DNA of 59,777 nt, taken from contig DAOQAK010000020.1 in assembly GCA_035353855.1 (NCBI GenBank), forward strand, positions 1 through 59,777, in the 5' to 3' direction. Position numbers and translations under genes: made by a program. The stretch comes from Bacteroidales bacterium. Lineage in GTDB: Bacteria > Bacteroidota > Bacteroidia > Bacteroidales > CG2-30-32-10. Below the pieces are notes generated by a model, which was not told the origin of the DNA, ran no database searches, and was given only the letters and a program-made list of their open reading frames with translations. Numbering within the stretch: position 1 is the stretch's first letter; every line of letters starts with the position of its first letter. Below, piece after piece: positions 8,392-17,368 of the stretch.

Positions 8392-10509
8392 ATGAAAAAG
8401 TTACCAATTATCATTTTTGCACTAACCTTTTTGATTATGACTTCATGTACTAAGAAAAAGAAAATCGATACCAGCGCAAACCCGTTCTTTACGGCATATA
8501 ATACTTCTTTCGAAGTTCCGCCTTTCGATAAAATTGACACATCACATTACATTCCTGCTTTTGAAGAAGGGATGAAAATACAAAATGCCGAGATCGATTC
8601 CATTATCAATAATACCGAGGAACCTACTTTCGACAATACAATTCTTAAATATGATAAATCAGGAAAATTATTAACCAATGTCAGCCTGGTTTTTTTCAAC
8701 GTTCTGGAAACAAACACTAACGACCAGATGCAGGCTATTGCTGAAAAAATGAATCCACTGTTATCGAAACACAGGGATGAAATAGCAATGAATGAAAAAC
8801 TTTTCAAACGCGTTAAAACCATTTACGAAAAGCGTAATGAAATGAAACTCGACAGTCAGCAAATTCGTGTTGTTGAAAAATATTATCGCGATTTTATCAG
8901 GCTTGGTGCTAACCTTCCAAAAGATAAACAGGATACCCTTAAAAAAATAAATTCAGAATTATCTACACTTCAGCTACAGTTCAGCCAGAACGTTCTTAAT
9001 GAAACCAAAGATTTCCAATTGGTAATTGACAATAAAAAAGACCTTGAAGGACTTCCGCAAACATCAATAGATGCAGCAGCCGAAGCAGCAAAAGAAGCCA
9101 AGAAAGACGGGAAATGGGTTTTCACTCTTGATAAACCCAGCATGATCCCATTCCTGCAATATGCCAAAAATCGCGAACTGCGTGAAAAAATTTATCGCGG
9201 ATATTTTATGCGCGGTGATAATAATAACAAAAATGATAACAAAAAAGTTATTGCTAAAATCATAAAACTCCGTCAGGAAAAAGCTGAACTTTTAGGATAT
9301 AAAAACTTTGCAGCTTATGTTATTGACGATAATATGGCAAAAACTCCTGAAAAAGTTGATGAATTTTTAATGAAACTATGGAAAGCAGCATTACCAGTAG
9401 CAGAAGAAGAAGTAAAAGAAATGCAAAAAATTATTGATAAAGAAAAAGGAAACTTCAAACTTCAGCCATGGGATTGGTGGTATTATTCCGAAAAAGTAAG
9501 AAAAGAAAAATATGACCTCGAAGAATCGGAACTGCAACCATATTTTAGCCTTTCAAATGTACGTGAAGGGATGTTCTATGTTGCCAATAAACTTTATGGC
9601 ATTACATTTACCCAACTTACAAATCTGCCAATTTATTATAAGGATGTTGAAACATATGAAGTAAAAGAAGCCGATGGAAAACACCTGGGAATTTTATATC
9701 TCGATTATTTCCCGAGAGATTCAAAACGAGGTGGTGCATGGTGTACCAGCTTCCGTAATGCAGGATGGGAAAATGGTAAAAAAGTCAATCCTATTGTTTC
9801 TGTAGTTTGCAACTTTACAAAACCTTCAGGCAATACTCCTGCATTATTAAATTGGGACGAAACTACTACCCTTTTCCATGAATTCGGTCATGCATTACAT
9901 GGTTTGTTTACCGAAGGAAAATACAACAGAACCGCAGGTGCCGTTCCAAACGATTACGTTGAATTACCTTCACAGATTATGGAAAACTGGGCCGGCGAAC
10001 CTGAAGTTTTAAAATATTATGCAAAACATTATAAAACCGGTGAAGTAATTCCCGACAAACTTATTGAGAAAATTGTAAAAAGCGGCTTGTTCAACCAGGG
10101 CTTTGCAACTCTCGAATACCTTGCTGCATCTATTCTTGACATGGATTATCATGAATTAAATTCAAAATCCAACATTACCGATATTGATAAATTTGAAACA
10201 GAACAGATGAATAAAATCGGATTAATTCCGGAAATATTGCCACGTTATCGTTCAACATATTTTTCACATACCTTTAGTGGCGGATACTCTGCCGGATACT
10301 ATGTTTATATTTGGGCAGCTGTTCTTGATGCCGATGCTTTTGATGCATTTGTAAAATCCGGCGATATTTACAATAAAGACCTTGCTGCTAAATTCAGAAA
10401 ATATTGCCTGAAAGAATCAGGTGATGGCGAAGGTATGGTTCAGTACAAAAAATTCCGTGGACAGGAACCATCTGTAGAACCTTTATTAAAAAGAAGAGGA
10501 CTGAATTAA
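8392..10509 (+). CDS. dcp: M3-family zinc peptidase lipoprotein (Dcp-like)
   Basis: This 705-residue peptidase is predicted to cleave dipeptides or oligopeptides in the periplasm. The N-terminus is a lipoprotein signal peptide (hydrophobic stretch then LIMTSC, lipidated Cys at about residue 19). The zinc site HEFGHALHG is at residues 496-504, with the catalytic Glu497 and the third ligand expected in the following helix (ELPSQIMENW). The length and the motif GYSAGYYVYIWAAVLDADAF near the C-terminus match the Dcp/oligopeptidase A group. It is a single-gene unit closed by a terminator at 10531. Whether it is a strict peptidyl-dipeptidase cannot be told from sequence. Confidence 0.92.
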   Translation: MKKLPIIIFALTFLIMTSCTKKKKIDTSANPFFTAYNTSFEVPPFDKIDTSHYIPAFEEGMKIQNAEIDSIINNTEEPTFDNTILKYDKSGKLLTNVSLVFFNVLETNTNDQMQAIAEKMNPLLSKHRDEIAMNEKLFKRVKTIYEKRNEMKLDSQQIRVVEKYYRDFIRLGANLPKDKQDTLKKINSELSTLQLQFSQNVLNETKDFQLVIDNKKDLEGLPQTSIDAAAEAAKEAKKDGKWVFTLDKPSMIPFLQYAKNRELREKIYRGYFMRGDNNNKNDNKKVIAKIIKLRQEKAELLGYKNFAAYVIDDNMAKTPEKVDEFLMKLWKAALPVAEEEVKEMQKIIDKEKGNFKLQPWDWWYYSEKVRKEKYDLEESELQPYFSLSNVREGMFYVANKLYGITFTQLTNLPIYYKDVETYEVKEADGKHLGILYLDYFPRDSKRGGAWCTSFRNAGWENGKKVNPIVSVVCNFTKPSGNTPALLNWDETTTLFHEFGHALHGLFTEGKYNRTAGAVPNDYVELPSQIMENWAGEPEVLKYYAKHYKTGEVIPDKLIEKIVKSGLFNQGFATLEYLAASILDMDYHELNSKSNITDIDKFETEQMNKIGLIPEILPRYRSTYFSHTFSGGYSAGYYVYIWAAVLDADAFDAFVKSGDIYNKDLAAKFRKYCLKESGDGEGMVQYKKFRGQEPSVEPLLKRRGLN

Positions 10510-10530
10510 TCTCAAAATAAAAAAACATTA

Positions 10531-10564
10531 AGGCAGATTTAAAAATTAGATCTGCCTTTTTTAT
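10531..10564 (+). terminator. Terminator after the M3 peptidase gene
   Basis: An AGGCAGAT / ATCTGCCT stem is followed by six T residues and TATT. Confidence 0.8.
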
Positions 10565-10595
10565 TGAACTTTAATAATTTCATCAAGAACTTGAT

Positions 10596-10603
10596 TATAT
10601 TTG
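10596..10603 (+). promoter_or_regulatory. Promoter -7 box of the ECF sigma gene
   Basis: TATATTTG matches TAnnTTTG. It stands only about 20 bases before the first plausible start of the sigma-factor frame, so the leader must be very short. Confidence 0.6.
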
Positions 10604-10622
10604 TATTCCTAAAATATTATCT

Positions 10623-11186
10623 CTGACAAATTCTAACGAAAATATCGTTACAAAACTTGATGAAGTTTCTTTCGAAAAGCTTTTTAAAAATCATTTTAAA
10701 GGGCTTACATGGTTTGCTGTCCGCTATGTTAAGGATATTGAAACCGCTAAAGAAATTGTTCAGGATGTTTTTATTAACCTTTGGGAAAAACGTTCTCATA
10801 TTGATTTATCAAAACCCGTAAAATCATATCTTGCATCATCGGTTTATAATAAAAGTTTAAATTATATCAGGGATAATAAAAAATTTGATAAAGATATTCT
10901 GGCATTTGAAACCCTTTTCCCTGATGCCGGTTACGAGCAAACTGACAGGCTTGTAACAGATGAACTGGAAAAAAATATTAAAGATGCCATTAATGAACTT
11001 CCTGAAAAATGCAGGGAAATTTTTATTATGAGCAGGTATGAAAATTTAAAATACCAGGAAATTGCCGACAAACTGCAAATTTCAATTAAAACCGTTGAAA
11101 CTCAGATGTCGAAGGCCTTACAGCATATGCGCGAAAAGCTTGTTGAGTATATAACTATTTTGCTATTAATTATTATGTCGAATTAA
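10623..11186 (+). CDS. ECF sigma factor (FecI/Bacteroides type), non-ATG start
   Basis: The frame encodes a sigma-70 family factor of about 187 residues. Region 2 is seen as FAVRYVKDIETAKEIVQDVF..LWEKR. Region 4 is seen as ELPEKCREIFIMSRYENLKY..EIADKLQISIKTVETQMSKAL, a clear helix-turn-helix. No ATG occurs in frame before region 4, so I place the start at CTG (10623); ATA at 10614 is an alternative. It should direct RNA polymerase to the TonB-receptor operon downstream under control of the FecR protein. The gene is separated from fecR by an inserted four-helix-bundle element. Either a rare start codon is used or the start has been lost. Confidence 0.8.
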   Translation: MTNSNENIVTKLDEVSFEKLFKNHFKGLTWFAVRYVKDIETAKEIVQDVFINLWEKRSHIDLSKPVKSYLASSVYNKSLNYIRDNKKFDKDILAFETLFPDAGYEQTDRLVTDELEKNIKDAINELPEKCREIFIMSRYENLKYQEIADKLQISIKTVETQMSKALQHMREKLVEYITILLLIIMSN

Positions 11187-11205
11187 AAGAAAAATTTTGT
11201 TTGTA

Positions 11206-11665
11206 GTTTGTTGTTCATTGTTTGTAGTAAAAAAAAATGGGAACCATTAATAAATTTGAAGATTTAGAAATATGGCAGCTTTCAAGAAAGTTAGCCTCAA
11301 TTATATTTGAATATATTTCAAAAGAAACATTCTCTAAAGACTTTGGATTGAAAGCACAAATCAATAACTCCAGTGGTTCTGTAATGGATAATATTGCTGA
11401 AGGTTTTGGTCGTGGCGGCAATAAAGAATTTATTAATTTTCTAAGTATTGCTATAGGGTCATGCAATGAAACCAAATCACAACTTTATCGTGCTTCTGAC
11501 AGAAAATATATTTCCGAAAAAGAATTCAAAGAAAGTTATTCTCTTTGTGATGAAATTATATCAAAATCCGGAAGTCTTATAAACCACCTAAACCAATCTG
11601 AATTTAAAGGACAGAAATACAAAAGGATGCAACAGAATACGAACGACAAACAATAAACAACAAAC
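11206..11665 (+). mobile_element. IVS-like element: four-helix-bundle gene with inverted ends
   Basis: The 20 bases at 11206-11225 and the reverse complement of 11646-11665 differ at one position (GTTTGTTGTT, then C or T, then ATTGTTTGT). The match extends further outward or inward only weakly. They enclose a single gene of the 23S-rRNA intervening-sequence protein family. In spirochaetes and Coxiella such genes sit in rRNA inside a stem made by complementary ends, and this copy has the same build but lies between a sigma factor gene and its anti-sigma gene. The stem would form in the operon mRNA. Confidence 0.65.
11237..11656 (+). CDS. Four-helix-bundle protein (23S rRNA IVS / Avd-like family)
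   Basis: This 139-residue protein has the family marks: the start FEDLEIWQLSRKLA, then a central NSSGSVMDNIAEGFGRG and a late LIN-L motif. Members form pentameric four-helix bundles; relatives (Avd) serve diversity-generating retroelements, and others are encoded in intervening sequences of 23S rRNA. The molecular role of the IVS members is not established. It begins 50 bases after the sigma gene and ends 73 bases before fecR. The C-terminus runs into the right inverted repeat. No reverse transcriptase or variable repeat is nearby, so it is not part of a diversity-generating system here. Confidence 0.85.
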   Translation: MGTINKFEDLEIWQLSRKLASIIFEYISKETFSKDFGLKAQINNSSGSVMDNIAEGFGRGGNKEFINFLSIAIGSCNETKSQLYRASDRKYISEKEFKESYSLCDEIISKSGSLINHLNQSEFKGQKYKRMQQNTNDKQ

Positions 11666-11729
11666 TTTTTTTATAAGGTATAAGGGTAAACAAAAACTTA
11701 TGTGTATAGTGAGTGAATAGTTAGCTAAA

Positions 11730-12758
11730 ATGGAAAAAGAAACTTCATATTATCACGATCTGATTGCAAAGTATTTCGCAGGTGAACTGACTGGCGAAGG
11801 ACTTTCAGTTTTATCAGCATGGCTGAAATCAGGTATTGATAACCGGGAAGCTTTCAACAACTATAAACAAATATGGGAAATCGTTGAAAAATCGAAAATT
11901 GAAGCGCTTGATACCAATGCAGAATGGGCTAAGCTGAAAAATAAAATAACAACTGACCAAAAATCAGAAACCAAAGTAATTCATCTTGAAACAGGAAATA
12001 CAAAAAATAAATCATTCTTCAGGCAGACAATGCGCATTGCAGCAGTTATTCTTGCTCTGTTAGGTTTAACCTTTATTATCCTGACTTTTACCAAACACCC
12101 GCCTGTGCAAAAACAACTGATGGCTTTAAATGAAAAAGTTGAAGGGAAACTGCCTGATGGAACAAATGTAACGCTGAATGCAGGTTCTACTCTTAATTAT
12201 CCTGAAAAATTTAAAGGTAAAGAACGTGCCGTAAAACTTACCGGCGAAGCATTTTTCGAAGTTACTCCCAACAAATCAAAGCCTTTTAAAATTGCAGCCA
12301 ATGAAATAATTGTTGAAGTCGTAGGAACTTCATTTTATGTTAATGCCAATAAAAACGGGAATGTGGAAGTAATTGTTAAAACAGGAAAAGTAGCCGTTTA
12401 TGATAAAAATAATTCTTCTGAAAAGACCATGCTTGAACCGGGAGAAAAAGCCGAATTTAATAAAGCTGAGCAAAAAATTTCTGAAACGAAAAACACCGAC
12501 GATAATTTTATTGCATGGAAAACGAATACCCTCATATTCGCTGATGATTCATTAAGTAATGTGATTGAAATCCTGAATAAACATTTTAATGCCAACATAT
12601 CAATTACCGATAAAAAACTTTCCGGACTTAAGTTTACCGGCTCATACTCTAATAAATCACTCGAACAGATTCTTACTTTAATTGAAAGTACTTTTAAACT
12701 TCGGGTAACAAAAAAATCGGGTAAACAGATTGAACTGTCCGGATATGAAACGAAGTAA
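11730..12758 (+). CDS. FecR-family anti-sigma factor
   Basis: This 342-residue inner-membrane protein should hold the upstream ECF sigma factor and release it on a signal from the TonB receptor. The N-terminal cytoplasmic part (1-95) begins with YYHDLIAKYFAGELTGEG, typical of Bacteroidota FecR proteins. One membrane span follows (about 101-120), then the periplasmic FecR domain (about 130-235, with LPDGTNVTLNAGSTL and GEAFFEV) and a DUF4974-like C-terminal domain (about 265-340, with ADDSLSNVIEILNKHFN). The stop codon overlaps the receptor start by 14 bases, so the two are translationally coupled. Confidence 0.92.
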   Translation: MEKETSYYHDLIAKYFAGELTGEGLSVLSAWLKSGIDNREAFNNYKQIWEIVEKSKIEALDTNAEWAKLKNKITTDQKSETKVIHLETGNTKNKSFFRQTMRIAAVILALLGLTFIILTFTKHPPVQKQLMALNEKVEGKLPDGTNVTLNAGSTLNYPEKFKGKERAVKLTGEAFFEVTPNKSKPFKIAANEIIVEVVGTSFYVNANKNGNVEVIVKTGKVAVYDKNNSSEKTMLEPGEKAEFNKAEQKISETKNTDDNFIAWKTNTLIFADDSLSNVIEILNKHFNANISITDKKLSGLKFTGSYSNKSLEQILTLIESTFKLRVTKKSGKQIELSGYETK

Positions 12759-15450
12759 CAATTTACTTACATACTTCCTAAAATCACCGATTTTAATTGT
12801 AATAACTTTTTTTGCAGTTCTCTTTTTGACCATTGAAAACACACATGCACAAGATTTGAATCAGAAAATTTCTGTAAACCTGAAAAATGTTACCATAAGC
12901 GAAGTAATGACAAAAATTACCGAGCTTACACAAATCAATTTTACATACAGTTCAACACAGATCCCTTTAAATAATAAAGTAACCATAAAAGCAAAAAATA
13001 AAACGGTGAAAGAAGTCTTTGAAAAAATTTTCACCGAAAACGGAATCGAATATTTAATCATTGAAAAACAAATTGTTTTACGACCCTTACAAAAAGAGTC
13101 TTTTCAGAATACTATAGCTTCTTCAACCAATTCTAAAGAAAAAAAGAAATATACTATAAGTGGTTACTTAAAAGATTCCAAAACCGGCGAAATCCTTATT
13201 GGTGCAACCGTATATGCAAAAGGCACTATTATGGGCACTTTCACCAATGGTTATGGATTTTATTCGCTTACTTTACCCGAGGGGGATTATGATATTATAT
13301 ACTCTTTCATAGGATATACAAGCATTTCTCATCATATTGATTTAAAAGAAAATAAAAAAATTTCATACGAATTGGAAGCATCCAACTTTGAAATAAAAGC
13401 TGTTGAAATTGTTGCCGACAAGGAGAATGAAAAATTAGTAAGTCCTCTTAGCAATATGAAATTAAACCCGAGAGCGATACGCCAGATGCCCGGTTTTGTT
13501 GGTGATGTGGACATAATAAAATCGCTTCAGGCTGTCCCTGGTATCAAAGCATACGGTGATGGCTCCACGCTGTTTTATGTGCGTGGTGGCAACAGCGATC
13601 AAAATCTTATTCTTGTTGATGAAGCGCCAATTTATAATCCTTCGCATTTCTTTGGTTTCTTTACTGCAATTGCTCCCGATGCTATTAAAGATGTGGAAGC
13701 GTATAAAGGTGATTTCCCCGCAAGCTACGGTGGACGCCTGTCTTCAGTAATCGACATAAAAACAAAAGACGGCAACATGAAAGAAGCCTTCCTTTCAGGA
13801 AGCATGGGACCTTTCACATCCAACATTACTATTGAAGGACCTTTTAAAAAAGATAAAAGTTCTTTCTTTTTTTCCGGCCGCCGCTCAAATATGAACTGGC
13901 TAAGCTCATTAAGCGGGACAAATATGAAAATAATTTTTTTTGATATTAATACAAAATTAAATTATATAGCTACCGAGAACGATCGGTTTTTTATTTCTTT
14001 TTATGTCGGGAATGATTTGCTTAGCAGAAGCCTATCGGGTTCTAAGAATAATTACGGTATAAACTGGAATAATGTTTTAGGCACGATCCGGTGGAATCAT
14101 ATTTACAATAAAAAACTTTTTTCAAATACGACAATTTATTCAAGCAAATATAACTATTACCTCTACCTCTCAAAAGAATACAGCGATTACTGGAATTCTT
14201 CCATTTCAAATGGCACAATTAAAACCGATTTCACATATTATGCAAATGCTTTGAACACTTTAAAAACAGGAATAGAAATAAGCTCTCATGCTTCAAACCC
14301 CGGCAACGTTCACTTTACCGATAGCCTTATTCAAAAAAGCACACCAGTTATACCACGTTATAATTCACGCGAAATTGATATATATATAAGCAATGAACAA
14401 ACTATTACTGATAAGCTTTCTGTTTATTACGGATTGCGTTTACCTGTTTGGAGAAATATTGGCGAAACTTCAGTTTATTATTTTAATTCCAGTTACGAAG
14501 TTATCGACACACTATTGGTTGGCGATAAAGAATCGTATTACACTGCATCTTCGCCTGAGCCAAGAATAAATTTAAAATATTCCTTCAGCAAAAACTCGGC
14601 TGTAAAAGCTTGTTACAGTCGTACCACACAATTCATTCAAGTTCTCTCAAATTCTATCAGCCCTTTTACTTCACTCGAAGTATGGGTTCCATGTGGTCCG
14701 AATATCAAGCCACAAAAATCAGATCAATTCTCTTTGGGATACGCAAAACGATTTTATAAAAATAATTTGAATTTTTCTGCTGAAGCATTTTATAAAAATT
14801 GTATAAACCAGATTGATTATGAAGATCACGCAAACATGCTTTACAACCCTCTGATAGAAGGTGAACTCAGGTTTGGCAAAAGCTGGTCATATGGGCTTGA
14901 ACTGATGCTCCGTAAAACAGAAGGAAAATTTTCGGGGTGGCTCGGTTACACTTATTCACGTGTTTTCAAGAAAATTGAAGGAGTAAATAATAATGAAACA
15001 TATCCGGCATTTTACGACAGGCCTAATGATATCACTTTAAATTTTTCCTATAATACAGGAAAACATTGGTTATTTTCCGCAAACTGGATATACATGACCG
15101 GTGGGGCAATTACTACACCAATAGGGTTTTATTATTATGATGGGTATAATGTTCCTTTGTACGGTGATAAAAATAATGACCGACTTCCCGACTATCATCG
15201 CCTCGATTTGCTTGTTACCTTAAAACTAAATCGTCCCGGCAGCGTTAAAAAATTTCAGCATAGTTGTACTTTCACTATTTACAATGCTTATGCACGAAAA
15301 AATCCTATTTCTGTTGACTTCAATAAGATCATTGATGATAATGGAAATTTTGTTATTCCGTCCGACCATGACAGTCAAAATGAAATCATTCCAACAAAAA
15401 TATCTGTAGCAGGCTTTATCCCTTCTATTTCTTATAATTTTAAATTCTGA
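12745..15450 (+). CDS. TonB-dependent outer-membrane receptor with STN domain
   Basis: This receptor of about 901 residues imports an unknown ligand across the outer membrane. The order is a signal peptide (hydrophobic up to THAQD), an STN domain (about 40-110) that talks to FecR, a carboxypeptidase-like regulatory domain (about 133-220, SGYLKDSKTGEILIGATVYA), a plug (about 230-345, with YVRGGNSDQNLILVDEAPIY) and a beta-barrel ending in ISYNFKF. I chose the ATG at 12745 over an upstream TTG at 12730, as it gives a normal signal peptide and the usual overlap with fecR. No SusD partner follows; a DUF4249 lipoprotein does, which points to a non-glycan substrate. Confidence 0.92.
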   Translation: MKRSNNLLTYFLKSPILIVITFFAVLFLTIENTHAQDLNQKISVNLKNVTISEVMTKITELTQINFTYSSTQIPLNNKVTIKAKNKTVKEVFEKIFTENGIEYLIIEKQIVLRPLQKESFQNTIASSTNSKEKKKYTISGYLKDSKTGEILIGATVYAKGTIMGTFTNGYGFYSLTLPEGDYDIIYSFIGYTSISHHIDLKENKKISYELEASNFEIKAVEIVADKENEKLVSPLSNMKLNPRAIRQMPGFVGDVDIIKSLQAVPGIKAYGDGSTLFYVRGGNSDQNLILVDEAPIYNPSHFFGFFTAIAPDAIKDVEAYKGDFPASYGGRLSSVIDIKTKDGNMKEAFLSGSMGPFTSNITIEGPFKKDKSSFFFSGRRSNMNWLSSLSGTNMKIIFFDINTKLNYIATENDRFFISFYVGNDLLSRSLSGSKNNYGINWNNVLGTIRWNHIYNKKLFSNTTIYSSKYNYYLYLSKEYSDYWNSSISNGTIKTDFTYYANALNTLKTGIEISSHASNPGNVHFTDSLIQKSTPVIPRYNSREIDIYISNEQTITDKLSVYYGLRLPVWRNIGETSVYYFNSSYEVIDTLLVGDKESYYTASSPEPRINLKYSFSKNSAVKACYSRTTQFIQVLSNSISPFTSLEVWVPCGPNIKPQKSDQFSLGYAKRFYKNNLNFSAEAFYKNCINQIDYEDHANMLYNPLIEGELRFGKSWSYGLELMLRKTEGKFSGWLGYTYSRVFKKIEGVNNNETYPAFYDRPNDITLNFSYNTGKHWLFSANWIYMTGGAITTPIGFYYYDGYNVPLYGDKNNDRLPDYHRLDLLVTLKLNRPGSVKKFQHSCTFTIYNAYARKNPISVDFNKIIDDNGNFVIPSDHDSQNEIIPTKISVAGFIPSISYNFKF

Positions 15451-16271
15451 TGAAAAAGAGCTTGATATATATCTATATTATTTTTTTATTTGCATCATGC
15501 GAAAAGCAAACAACATGGGACTTAGAATCGGAACAAAAAAATATTATTGTTGTTGATGGAATGATAACTAATGAAAAGAAAGAGCATACTATTAAAATTT
15601 CTTTCCCTGTTGATAATTTAAATGATACAGCTAAACCGGTAACAGGTGCAGCAGTGGTAATAAGCGACTTCAACTCTGTTTATACTTTATCAGAACAACC
15701 GGCCAATTCAGGGATTTATAAAACATCATCAGATTTTGCAGGAATACCAGGAACTCAATATACATTATTTATATCATATAACAATATAGTATACACGGCA
15801 AAAACACGCTTATTACCCGGAATTGATTTCCATCCTTTGCTTTATGAAATGAATACAGATAATGGATTATTCTATATTACTACAGTATCTAGTAATTACA
15901 ATGCAAAACATTATGCAATATGGGAAATATTACTCGACTGGTCAAATGTAGAAGGATACCAGCAATGCAATCCTGATAGTTGTAAAAAAAGATTGTTATA
16001 CTACACACTTCCTACAATAGATGTAAGCCAGACTTTTGCACCTTCTGTTGAAAAAATATATTTTCCAACCGGAACATTAATCACAGAAAGGCGCTATTCC
16101 ATTACTGAAGAACATGCACAATTTATTAGGGCAATGCTTTCAGAAACAAACTGGACTGGTGGATTTTTTGATTCATCACATTCTAATGTTCCAACAAATA
16201 TAAGCAATGGAGCGATTGGTTTCTTTTCTGCCTGCGGTGTAGAAACGCTCTATTTATCGGTTATACCATAA
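15450..16271 (+). CDS. DUF4249-type outer-membrane lipoprotein
   Basis: This 273-residue protein starts with a lipoprotein signal peptide (IIFLFASC, Cys at about residue 17). It has the pattern of DUF4249 proteins: IVVDGMITNEKKEHTIKIS, then GAAVVISDFNSVYTLSE with a Tyr-Thr-Leu-rich beta domain. DUF4249 genes commonly follow FecR-controlled TonB receptors in Bacteroidota and probably act as a surface partner of the barrel. The start shares one base with the receptor stop (TGATG), so it is the last gene of the sigma/anti-sigma/receptor operon. Exact function is unknown. Confidence 0.8.
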   Translation: MKKSLIYIYIIFLFASCEKQTTWDLESEQKNIIVVDGMITNEKKEHTIKISFPVDNLNDTAKPVTGAAVVISDFNSVYTLSEQPANSGIYKTSSDFAGIPGTQYTLFISYNNIVYTAKTRLLPGIDFHPLLYEMNTDNGLFYITTVSSNYNAKHYAIWEILLDWSNVEGYQQCNPDSCKKRLLYYTLPTIDVSQTFAPSVEKIYFPTGTLITERRYSITEEHAQFIRAMLSETNWTGGFFDSSHSNVPTNISNGAIGFFSACGVETLYLSVIP

Positions 16272-16358
16272 TTTTTTTATTTTATATCAGGGTAAAGTTT
16301 TTTTCTTGTGTATTATTAATGAAAAAGAAAAGAATTATAAACTAAAAAACGATAAACC

Positions 16359-17294
16359 ATGAAAACAAATTTTTTTAAACTGGTTGTAATCTTTACCGCA
16401 GCTGTAGCTTTAAGCATATCAGGCTGCAAAAAAGACAGGGACGAAAACGACGAAACCAATTCCAATTCATTACAGCAACTTTCGAAAGATGAAGTTGCCA
16501 TCGAAAATGCCACAGGTGATGTGCTTAAAGATGCAAATAGTGTTCTTTCGGGTAATTCAGGAAAAGCAATTTCCCAGCTTCCATGCAATGTTACTATTGA
16601 TTCCACGAGTATCGTAAATGACACTATTATATACTCCATCACTTACAACGGACTTAATTGTGCAGGAAACCTATACAGAGTAGGAAATGCACAGGTTAAA
16701 AAGAACATCAACACCCATTGGTGTGATGCAGGTGCAAAAGTTACCATCAGCCTTATAAATCTTAAAATCACTCGGGTTTCCGACCAGAAATGGGTAATTT
16801 TAAACGGAACAAAAACATATGAAAATGTAACTGGTGGATTTTTGATACAATTAGGTACTGCATACACAACTATTATTCATAAAGCAATCGGTACTCTTCA
16901 AGCTACATTTGATGATAACACAACCCGTACTTGGAACCTGGCACGACAAATCACTTATACAGGAACAATAGGTTTATATGTGATAACCGAAGACGGTTTG
17001 GGTTCTGCTGACGGATATGATAATCTGGTATGCTGGGGTAAAAACAGAGACGATAATCATTTCTATACTCAAATTACTACATCTACTGTATTCAAACAAG
17101 CTTGCGGATGGGATCCTTGCTCAGGAGTTAAAGTTCATCAAATTCCTGATGACCAAAACAAAAAAGCTACAGTTACTTTTGGTTATGATAACACCAATCA
17201 GCTTATCACTAATGGGGATTGCCCTACACGCTTCCGCCTCGATTGGGAAATGAATGGAACAAACGGAGGAACAATTTACTTAGCTCTGCCTTAA
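16359..17294 (+). CDS. Uncharacterised lipoprotein (311 aa)
   Basis: I do not recognise a named domain. The N-terminus is a clear lipoprotein signal peptide (VALSISGC, Cys at about residue 23) followed by a charged KKDRDENDE linker. The mature part looks beta-rich with several cysteines (CNVTID, NGLNCAGN, THWCDAG, VCWGKN, ACGWDPCSG, NGDCPTRF). Paired cysteines in a periplasmic or surface protein suggest disulfides. It follows the receptor operon after 87 bases and ends at the long shared hairpin with rubrerythrin. It may be a surface or periplasmic structural lipoprotein, but that is a guess. Confidence 0.7.
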   Translation: MKTNFFKLVVIFTAAVALSISGCKKDRDENDETNSNSLQQLSKDEVAIENATGDVLKDANSVLSGNSGKAISQLPCNVTIDSTSIVNDTIIYSITYNGLNCAGNLYRVGNAQVKKNINTHWCDAGAKVTISLINLKITRVSDQKWVILNGTKTYENVTGGFLIQLGTAYTTIIHKAIGTLQATFDDNTTRTWNLARQITYTGTIGLYVITEDGLGSADGYDNLVCWGKNRDDNHFYTQITTSTVFKQACGWDPCSGVKVHQIPDDQNKKATVTFGYDNTNQLITNGDCPTRFRLDWEMNGTNGGTIYLALP

Positions 17295-17309
17295 TAAATG
17301 ACATGTGTA

Positions 17310-17356
17310 GAAATACAAATGGCGCAGCGACAAAGTCGCTGCGCCATTTGTATTTC
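17310..17356. terminator. Bidirectional terminator: perfect 22-bp stem, 3-base loop
   Basis: GAAATACAAATGGCGCAGCGAC at 17310-17331 pairs perfectly with 17335-17356 around an AAA loop. It sits exactly between the convergent lipoprotein and rubrerythrin genes. The A/T outer half gives a T-rich tail on both strands, so it can end both transcripts. Confidence 0.8.
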
Positions 17357-17368
17357 CATTTTATTCTA

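Noticed and set aside
10617..10799. 60-codon minus-strand frame
   Set aside because: It is the shadow of the ECF sigma gene, which is the true coding frame on the plus strand.
11237..11656. Diversity-generating retroelement accessory gene (Avd)
   Set aside because: The fold family fits, but no reverse transcriptase, template repeat or variable repeat lies nearby; the inverted ends point to an IVS-type element.
12730..12744. TTG start for the TonB receptor
   Set aside because: The ATG at 12745 gives a standard signal peptide and the expected overlap with fecR.
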